The notes under the pieces: model-generated
Databases searched by the model: none
Told to the model about the DNA's origin: nothing
Seen by the model: only the letters and a program-made list of their open reading frames with translations
Shown here: positions 1 through 4,228 of the stretch, one piece after another
Layout: each line of letters begins with the position of its first letter
Position numbering within the stretch: the first letter of the stretch is position 1
Assembly: GCA_902783705.1 (NCBI GenBank)
Contig: CACZSA010000184.1
Span: 1 to 10,188, forward strand
Origin: an uncultured Ruminococcus sp.
Lineage (GTDB): Bacteria; Bacillota; Clostridia; Oscillospirales; CAG-272
Direction: 5' to 3'
DNA: 10,188 bases
Made by a program: the position numbers and the translations under genes

Positions 1-131
1 CCGAAGAGCGCGATCACGGGCTCGATCGACATGTGGTTGTGGAAAAGCCGGAGATCGGTGATCCTTTCAAGCTCCTGCCCGACGGTCATCTTGCCCGCCG
101 CCGCGTCGCCGAAGAGAAAGACCAGCTTCAC
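1..131 (-). CDS. P-loop NTPase / kinase-like protein, N-terminal part only
   Basis: This gene begins in the window and runs off the left edge, so only the first 43 codons are visible. Translation from a GTG start gives a hydrophobic beta strand (KLVFLFG) followed by a Walker A loop, GDAAAGKMT, at residues 8-16, then a helix and the segment LRLFHNHMS. That layout matches the small AAA/shikimate-kinase-like ATPases annotated in Firmicutes near acetyltransferases, some of which are distant relatives of chloramphenicol phosphotransferase. The specific substrate cannot be told from this fragment. The GTG start is chosen because a GGGAGGG ribosome binding site lies 6 nt upstream (138-144), inside the last codons of the preceding tandem acetyltransferase gene, whose TAA stop is only 2 nt away. 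It is therefore the sixth and last visible gene of the attenuator-controlled operon. Everything past Phe43 is outside the window. Confidence 0.72.
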   Translation of the reverse strand, partial: MKLVFLFGDAAAGKMTVGQELERITDLRLFHNHMSIEPVIALF

Positions 132-133
132 GC

Positions 134-1225
134 TTATCCCTCCCATTCCCCGCGCAGGATCGCGTATTCGAGCTCGTCCGCGCGTTCGCTGTTCTTTTTC
201 CGCGCCTGACGGAAGAAGCCCTCGCGCCGCATCCCGAGCCGCTCCATCACGTGCCAGGACGGCGTGTTCCGGCTGTCGCAGCGCGCGCGGATCCGCCAGA
301 GCTTTCTCTCCGCAAATCCAAAGCGGAGCAGGGCCTCCCCGGCCTCGGTCGCGTAGCCGCGGCGCCGGAATTCGGGACGCAGGATCCATCCGACCTCGCC
401 GAGATCCCCGGACTCATACAGTCCGCACCCGCCGAGCAGCTCGCCGTCCGATTTGCGGATCAGGACGAAGTCGAAGTCATGCGGATCGCGCGACGCCCAC
501 GCTGTCTCCGACGCGCGCAGGAATCGCAGTGTGTCCTCCGGGGAATTCGGTCCCCAGATCATGTACCGCGTCGTCTCGGCGTCCCCGGCATAGGCGTAGA
601 CCGCTTCAAAGTCCGACGTCCGCGCGGGACGCAGGATCATCCGCTCCGTCTCGAGCACCGTGCCGACGCCCGCCTGTTGCCGATCGAATTCGTCCCGGAG
701 CAGGGAAGCGCGGAGAATGTCGTGCGCCTTGCCGTCCCGGTCGACGAACACGTCCCGCTCGATGCCCTCCCGCGTGAAGCCGCAGCGATGGGCGACGTCG
801 CCCGATCCGGTATTCTCGACGATCCAACGGATGACGAGACGCCGCATCCCGACCTCCCGGAACGCGAAGCGTACGACGGCCGACGCCGCCTCGGTCATGA
901 TCCCCTGACGCCAGAGCGAACGGGCGAGCGCGTATCCGATCTCCGCCGATTCGAGGCGGTCTTTCGGCATGAGCGCGATGTTTCCGACGGAGGCGCCCTC
1001 GTATTCGATCGTCCAGTGGTAGTAGTCCGGCGCTTCGTATTTCCCGATCCATCCCGCAAGCAGCTCCGCCGTAGCCTCCGGAGAGGCGTGCGGTTCCCAC
1101 GTCACGTATTTCGAGACCTCGGGATCGCGGCACCAGCGGTAGGTGTCGTCCGTGTCCTCCATCCGGTACCGCCGGAGCGTCAGCCGGGGCGTATGGATTT
1201 CAACCGTTCCTTTATGTGTCAGCAT
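134..1225 (-). CDS. tandem GNAT-GNAT N-acetyltransferase fusion (RimJ/RimL type)
   Basis: The 363-residue protein carries two complete GNAT acetyltransferase domains in one chain, both of the RimJ/RimL-like (Acetyltransf_3) type. Domain 1 spans roughly residues 8-175, with acetyl-CoA binding motif A around SLWRQGIMTEA (103-113) and the late-family signature VENTGS...CGFTREG (136-153). Domain 2 spans about 188-363, with RRRGYATEA (287-295) and SRNTPSWHVMERLGMRREG (318-336). Single-domain family members are about 170-190 residues, so this is a head-to-tail fusion, joined by a short linker near 176-188. Each half should transfer an acetyl group from acetyl-CoA to an amine; the acceptors are unknown. 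The ATG is supported by an AAAGGAGA site upstream and lies in an ATGCTGA overlap with the stop of the preceding GNAT gene, which implies translational coupling. No frameshift or second internal start with a good SD was seen at the junction, so it reads as a real fusion. Confidence 0.9.
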   Translation of the reverse strand: MLTHKGTVEIHTPRLTLRRYRMEDTDDTYRWCRDPEVSKYVTWEPHASPEATAELLAGWIGKYEAPDYYHWTIEYEGASVGNIALMPKDRLESAEIGYALARSLWRQGIMTEAASAVVRFAFREVGMRRLVIRWIVENTGSGDVAHRCGFTREGIERDVFVDRDGKAHDILRASLLRDEFDRQQAGVGTVLETERMILRPARTSDFEAVYAYAGDAETTRYMIWGPNSPEDTLRFLRASETAWASRDPHDFDFVLIRKSDGELLGGCGLYESGDLGEVGWILRPEFRRRGYATEAGEALLRFGFAERKLWRIRARCDSRNTPSWHVMERLGMRREGFFRQARKKNSERADELEYAILRGEWEG

Positions 1226-1773
1226 GGGGAATCTCCTTTCTCATTGTCATACCCGTTCTTCCCGTTCGTCAGATCGATCAAGTATCGTCTGACGGGACCG
1301 TCGTCCGTCGGGATCACATTTTCAAACACGCCGCCGTTTTTCTCGATCGTGCGGGCCGAGGCGCGGTTATCCTCGTCGCATACCATGAGGACCCGGGCGA
1401 TCCCGCACTCCCGGCATTTTACGAGCGCGAGGCGGACCAGCTCCGTGCCGTATCCCCGGCCTCGCTCCGACGGTCGGATGCCGTCGCCGATGTGACCGCC
1501 GCAAAGAAGCAGCCGCTCATTCAGCCGGAGCCGGATATTTGCCGCCCCAACGAAGATCCCGCGATCCTCGTCGAGCGCGAAATACGTCGTGTCCGGTACA
1601 TGCGCGCCGTCGTCCTCCATGATGTCCAGCTCGCGCAGATACCGCTCGAAATCGCGGAAGTTGTTCTTCCGGATCGCCCACGGAATGATTGCCTCGCCGG
1701 ATGCCGTCCATTCGGTCATCATCTCGTCGAGCAGATCCCGGTATTCATGCGACAGCTTTACCAGCCTCAGCAT
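1219..1773 (-). CDS. GNAT family acetyltransferase, COG3981-like
   Basis: This 184-residue acetyltransferase opens with MLRLVKLSHEYRDLL and contains EAIIPWAI (27-34), PDTTYFALDED (60-70), NIRLRLNE (79-86), GGHIGDGIRPSERGRGYGTEL (92-112, the acetyl-CoA pyrophosphate loop) and a C-terminal FENVI strand. This order is typical of the COG3981 'predicted acetyltransferase' group, whose substrates are not established. A longer reading frame extends upstream, but the ATG at 1773 is chosen because it follows a GGGAGGA ribosome binding site with about 8 nt spacing and because homologues start at this point. The start overlaps the stop of the upstream methyltransferase as ATGCTGA. The same 7-nt arrangement recurs at its own 3' end, where its last codons carry the SD of the tandem GNAT gene. 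The final ~15 residues (NGKNGYDNEKG...) are hydrophilic and probably a non-conserved tail. Confidence 0.9.
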   Translation of the reverse strand: MLRLVKLSHEYRDLLDEMMTEWTASGEAIIPWAIRKNNFRDFERYLRELDIMEDDGAHVPDTTYFALDEDRGIFVGAANIRLRLNERLLLCGGHIGDGIRPSERGRGYGTELVRLALVKCRECGIARVLMVCDEDNRASARTIEKNGGVFENVIPTDDGPVRRYLIDLTNGKNGYDNEKGDSPC

Positions 1774-2591
1774 GACCTCTTCCTCCCGTATGCCAGCACA
1801 TGCTCCGCCCAGCCGAGATACTCCGGGCGTTCGGCGAGCGCATAGGCCAGGTCCAGCCAGAGCGTCCGCTCCTCCGCGGGCAGGGCCATGATCCCGCCCT
1901 CGCACGGGCTGAGGATCCCCTCCTGGGCGAAGAGCGTCACGCCGTCGAGGGGATAGCGCTCCATGAACGGGCGGATCTCCCCGAGGTCCGCGAAATATGC
2001 CCGGGTAAAGGCGTCGCCCGCGTATCCCCGACCGTCCAGCAGACAGCGGCGGAATTCCTCCTCCGCCGGATCGCCCTCAAAGAGCCGACGCACGGACGCG
2101 CCCTCCGGATCCTTCATGCGGTAGATCAGGTCCGCGATCGTCAGGATGAACGAGGCGAAGAACATCCCGCCGGGTTTCAGCAGTCCGAGCGCGGTCCGCA
2201 TCGCCCGGTCGCGCTCCTCCTCTTCGAGCAGGTGATAGAGCGGTCCCATGAGGAGCACCGCGTCGAACGGTCCCTCGACGAGCGAGTCCGCCTCGAGCGC
2301 GTCCCCGGCGACCGCATGGATCGATACCCCCGCCTCCGCAGCCTTCTCACGGGCAAGCCGGACGTTCTCCTGTGCGAGGTCGCAGAGGGTCACGTCACAT
2401 CCGCGTCTGGCGAGGTGGATCGAATATCGCCCCGGACCGCCGCCGAGATCGAGCACCCGCGCGCCGTCCGGGATCAGGCGGTCGAGGAGACGGCAGGTCA
2501 GAAGGAATTCCGGGCGTCCGCCGATCCGCTCCCACTCCATGAGGGCGTTCTGATTGTAGTATGCGCGCACTTCCTCGCGGTCCCGCTTCAT
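1767..2591 (-). CDS. class I SAM-dependent methyltransferase (second of the operon)
   Basis: This 274-residue Rossmann-fold methyltransferase has the SAM-binding motif I LDLGGGPGR at residues 47-55, an acidic residue ending strand 2 (CDL, Asp71), an acidic pair after strand 3 (GDALEAD, 96-102), the strand 4 signature AVLLMGPLYHLLEEEER (111-127) and the motif III loop LLKPGG (137-142). The GPLYHL stretch marks a large group of small-molecule methyltransferases common in Firmicutes; the methyl acceptor is not predictable from sequence. It resembles the first methyltransferase of this operon (3088-3900) in the motif I and GPxYHL regions, so the two are probably distant paralogues. The ATG at 2591 is preferred over a longer in-frame extension because of a GAGAGGAGG site upstream and an ATGA overlap with the stop of the preceding GNAT. 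Its 3' end overlaps the next GNAT start by 7 nt. Confidence 0.9.
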   Translation of the reverse strand: MKRDREEVRAYYNQNALMEWERIGGRPEFLLTCRLLDRLIPDGARVLDLGGGPGRYSIHLARRGCDVTLCDLAQENVRLAREKAAEAGVSIHAVAGDALEADSLVEGPFDAVLLMGPLYHLLEEEERDRAMRTALGLLKPGGMFFASFILTIADLIYRMKDPEGASVRRLFEGDPAEEEFRRCLLDGRGYAGDAFTRAYFADLGEIRPFMERYPLDGVTLFAQEGILSPCEGGIMALPAEERTLWLDLAYALAERPEYLGWAEHVLAYGRKRSC

Positions 2592-3091
2592 CTCGCCGCC
2601 TCCTCTCCGTTTTCTGTCTGTATGTGTCTCTCCATCTTCATCGTCATCGGCAGAAAGCCCATCGCGCGGTAGAAGCCGAGGGCCTCCTCGTTGAACGACC
2701 AGACGTTCAGCTCGATCCGGGAGCATCCGGCCTCCTCCGCTGCCGCCCGCGCGTAGTCGAAGAGCGCCCTCCCGATGCCCCGGCGGCGGTATTTCTCCCC
2801 GACGCAGAGATCGTCGAGCAGGAGCACGTCCGCGTCGCGCATGTTCCGATGCTCCCGGAGATGCCGCACCCAGGCGAAGAGGAATCCGGCACACGCCCCG
2901 TCCGCCTCGCACACCGCGCACCGCCAAGCGGGATCGTTCACCGTCTCCCGGAAGACCTTCTCGGGATAGCTCACGGCCTCCGGTCGGAAGAGATCGGGGC
3001 GTCCCTCGGCGTGGAGACGCTGGATCTCCTGCTGGAGGGGCAGGAGCGAGTCAAAATCGTTCTCCCTCATTTTCCGCACAAGGAGCTTCAT
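2588..3091 (-). CDS. GNAT family N-acetyltransferase
   Basis: This 167-residue single-domain GNAT enzyme has N-terminal VRKMRENDFDSLLPLQQEI, the substrate-side segment EGRPDLFRP (29-37), motif A with LLLDDLCVGEKYRRRGIGRAL (90-110) and motif B with RIELNVWSFNEEALGFYRAMGF (125-146). This is the classic RimI-like small-molecule/peptide acetyltransferase pattern. The NVWSFNEEALGFYRAMGF block provides the usual helix and Tyr (Tyr141) that often acts as general acid in the family. The substrate is unknown. The ATG at 3091 is chosen because AAAGGAGGAG lies just upstream within the preceding methyltransferase gene and because ATGA couples it to that gene's TGA. The longer in-frame extension upstream has no family similarity. 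It sits between the two methyltransferases and is co-transcribed with them. Confidence 0.9.
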   Translation of the reverse strand: MKLLVRKMRENDFDSLLPLQQEIQRLHAEGRPDLFRPEAVSYPEKVFRETVNDPAWRCAVCEADGACAGFLFAWVRHLREHRNMRDADVLLLDDLCVGEKYRRRGIGRALFDYARAAAEEAGCSRIELNVWSFNEEALGFYRAMGFLPMTMKMERHIQTENGEEAAR

Positions 3092-3900
3092 ACCGTCTCC
3101 TCCTTTCTCAGAATATCGAGCGCGTGGAACGTCAGCCCGACGAGGTCCTCGCGTTCGCAGATCGCCCGGTGATACGCGAGCCATGCGGCGAACTCCTCCT
3201 CGCTCATCGCGTCGACCGCCTCGCGGAAATAGTTCGTGAACATGTCGGTCCCGGCGAAATGCAGCCGGGTGACGGGCAGGCCCTCCGTCCGCGCGAAGAT
3301 CGTCTCCCGCCTCCACAGGACGAAGAGATCCTCGGGATCGGAGAAGCACTGGAAGCTTACAGGGTCGATCTTCCCCGCCGCGAGGTACGGGAGGATGTTG
3401 TGCCCGAGGAATCCGAACCGCACGACCGTCCCCTCGTTCATGCAGTAGGAGACAAAGACCGTCCCGCCGGGCTTCGTGATCCGGACCGCCTCGGAGAGGG
3501 CCTTCCGCTGTTCCTCCTCGGTGAAAAGGTGATACATCGGTCCGAGAAGCAGGGTCATATCAAACGTGCCGTCATCAAAGCGCGAGAGATCGGTCGCCGT
3601 GCCCTCGAAGATCTCCGTGTCCTCGCCGGGCTCCTGCTTTTCCCGAAAGAGCGCGATGTTGCGCGGGATCAGCTCCACGGCGTCGACCCGGTGACCGCGG
3701 CGGGCGAGAGCATGGGAATACCGTCCGCTCCCCGCGCCGATCTCGCAGATCCGGTCCCCCGGCGCGAGATACCGTCCGATAAAATCGAGCGTCGTGAGAT
3801 ATTCGACGGAATTGTGCCGCTTATCGAACCGCGCGTCTTCGTTATAATCCGAGTAGTACGCGTTCAGCGCCTCGTAGGCTTTTTTCTCGGGTGCGTTCAT
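3088..3900 (-). CDS. class I SAM-dependent methyltransferase (first gene of the operon)
   Basis: This 270-residue methyltransferase is the first large gene after the attenuator. Motif I is CEIGAGSGR at 52-60, the acidic residue of strand 2 is Glu76 (VEL), strand 4 gives DMTLLLGPMYHLFTEEEQ (114-131), and the motif III loop is ITKPGGTVFVSY (141-152). The C-terminal half (about 155-270) contains an inserted helical and beta region typical of enzymes that cap the substrate site. The GPMYHL motif is shared with the second methyltransferase of the operon. The ATG has a near-perfect AAGGAGGT site 5 nt upstream, directly after the attenuator terminator, so production should depend on readthrough. An rRNA target is not supported: there is no Erm-type NLPY-like motif. 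A small-molecule target such as an antibiotic or metabolite is more plausible but unproven. Confidence 0.92.
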   Translation of the reverse strand: MNAPEKKAYEALNAYYSDYNEDARFDKRHNSVEYLTTLDFIGRYLAPGDRICEIGAGSGRYSHALARRGHRVDAVELIPRNIALFREKQEPGEDTEIFEGTATDLSRFDDGTFDMTLLLGPMYHLFTEEEQRKALSEAVRITKPGGTVFVSYCMNEGTVVRFGFLGHNILPYLAAGKIDPVSFQCFSDPEDLFVLWRRETIFARTEGLPVTRLHFAGTDMFTNYFREAVDAMSEEEFAAWLAYHRAICEREDLVGLTFHALDILRKEETV

Positions 3901-3944
3901 GGGGGACCTCCTTCGGTTGAATTTGGAAGATATAAATCTGTCTG

Positions 3945-3989
3945 AAAAAGAAAGGCGGCGTTCCGGGGTGCTTCTTTCCGGGACGCCGC
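3945..3989 (-). terminator. rho-independent terminator of the attenuator (segments 3:4)
   Basis: On the minus strand GCGGCGTCCCGG (3989-3978) can pair with CCGGAACGCCGC (3966-3955). This gives a 12-position stem with a single C-A mismatch and an 11-nt loop. It is followed by CTTTCTTTTTC (3954-3944), a T-rich run. The hairpin lies between the leader peptide stop and the SD of the first methyltransferase, so it would stop transcription before the operon unless an alternative fold forms. Confidence 0.87.
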
Positions 3990-3998
3990 TATGGATGG

Positions 3999-4020
3999 AT
4001 TATGATACGGGTATCAGAAT
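3999..4020 (-). repeat. interrupted palindrome between leader stop and terminator
   Basis: The core TGATAC-CC-GTATCA (minus strand, 4016-4003) is a perfect 6-bp inverted repeat with a 2-nt centre, extended by ATT/AAT after one mismatch. It falls in the loop of the predicted antiterminator. It could be a small pause hairpin that keeps polymerase in step with the leader ribosome, or a protein operator. Neither role is shown. Confidence 0.5.
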
Positions 4021-4021
4021 C

Positions 4022-4105
4022 TCAGGATAGCGGAAAAGTCCCGGACCATACGAATACGGGATAAAGATCGGGGGTCATATTGTGCTTTACTGCAAGGCGC
4101 TTCAT
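4022..4105 (-). CDS. 27-residue regulatory leader peptide
   Basis: This short reading frame begins MKRLAVKHNM, continues TPDLYPVFVWSG and ends TFPLS before TGA. Its ATG follows an AAGGAG site (4120-4115) at 9 nt spacing, only about 25 nt after the predicted transcription start of a strong promoter. It ends about 33 nt before the attenuator terminator. The peptide has no run of a single amino acid, so amino-acid starvation sensing as in trp/his leaders is unlikely. Sensing of a translation inhibitor is the better guess, because the RNA pairing scheme responds to ribosome position early in the frame. Trp20, Ser21 and Gly22 codons form the antiterminator strand, so the coding sequence is constrained at RNA level. 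The product itself probably has no other function. A larger frame overlapping it in another phase crosses the promoter and is not credible. Confidence 0.75.
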   Translation of the reverse strand: MKRLAVKHNMTPDLYPVFVWSGTFPLS

Positions 4106-4137
4106 GTCCGGGTTCTCCTTCGTTTGAGATTTTTAAT

Positions 4138-4166
4138 AGTATAACATAGATTTTTCCGCCTGTCAA
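4138..4166 (-). promoter_or_regulatory. sigma-A promoter of the leader/methyltransferase-GNAT operon
   Basis: On the minus strand a perfect -35 TTGACA (4166-4161) is separated by 17 nt from TATACT (4143-4138), with a TG dinucleotide one base before the -10 (extended -10). Transcription would start near 4131 and meet the leader SD almost immediately. The region upstream is A/T-rich (4167-4200) and may help as an UP element. Such a near-consensus promoter followed by an attenuator suggests strong constitutive initiation with control at termination. Confidence 0.9.
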
Positions 4167-4228
4167 CACGGCATTTTCGTTTTTGTTAACGAAATATTCA
4201 CGGGGAAGGCGAAATTCCTTTGTGAAAT

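Larger units (their letters stand above)
3955..4112 (-). promoter_or_regulatory. translation-dependent transcription attenuator (1:2, 2:3, 3:4 pairings)
   Basis: Four segments of the leader RNA can pair in competing ways. Segment 1, CCCGGAC (4112-4106), lies exactly between the leader's SD and ATG and complements GTCCGGG (4046-4040), segment 2. Segment 2 shifted by one base, TCCGGGAC (4045-4038), complements GTCCCGGA (3984-3977) in the left arm of the terminator, and CCGC (4033-4030) adds four pairs with GCGG (3989-3986). That makes a 12-bp antiterminator with a 4x1 internal loop. Segments 3:4 form the terminator. Predicted behaviour: with no ribosome, 1:2 plus 3:4 form and transcription stops. 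With fast translation to the leader stop, segment 2 is covered and transcription stops. A ribosome held over the first codons blocks segment 1, so 2:3 forms and the operon is transcribed. This is the logic of erm/cat-type and other drug-sensing attenuators. The pairings are visible in sequence; the inducer is not. Confidence 0.78.

Noticed and set aside
251..1495. Plus-strand frames across the left operon
   Set aside because: They are complements of the methyltransferase/GNAT genes with Arg/Ala/Pro-rich translations and no SD or family motif.
4046..4063. PVFVWS in the leader resembles the SIFVIS stall motif of the ErmC leader
   Set aside because: A ribosome stalled there would cover the antiterminator strand (4045-4038) and favour termination, the opposite of induction. 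The likeness is six residues and may be chance, so stalling near the first codons is preferred.
4022..4105. Amino-acid-starvation attenuator (trp/his-like)
   Set aside because: The leader has no cluster of identical codons, and the downstream genes are not biosynthetic.
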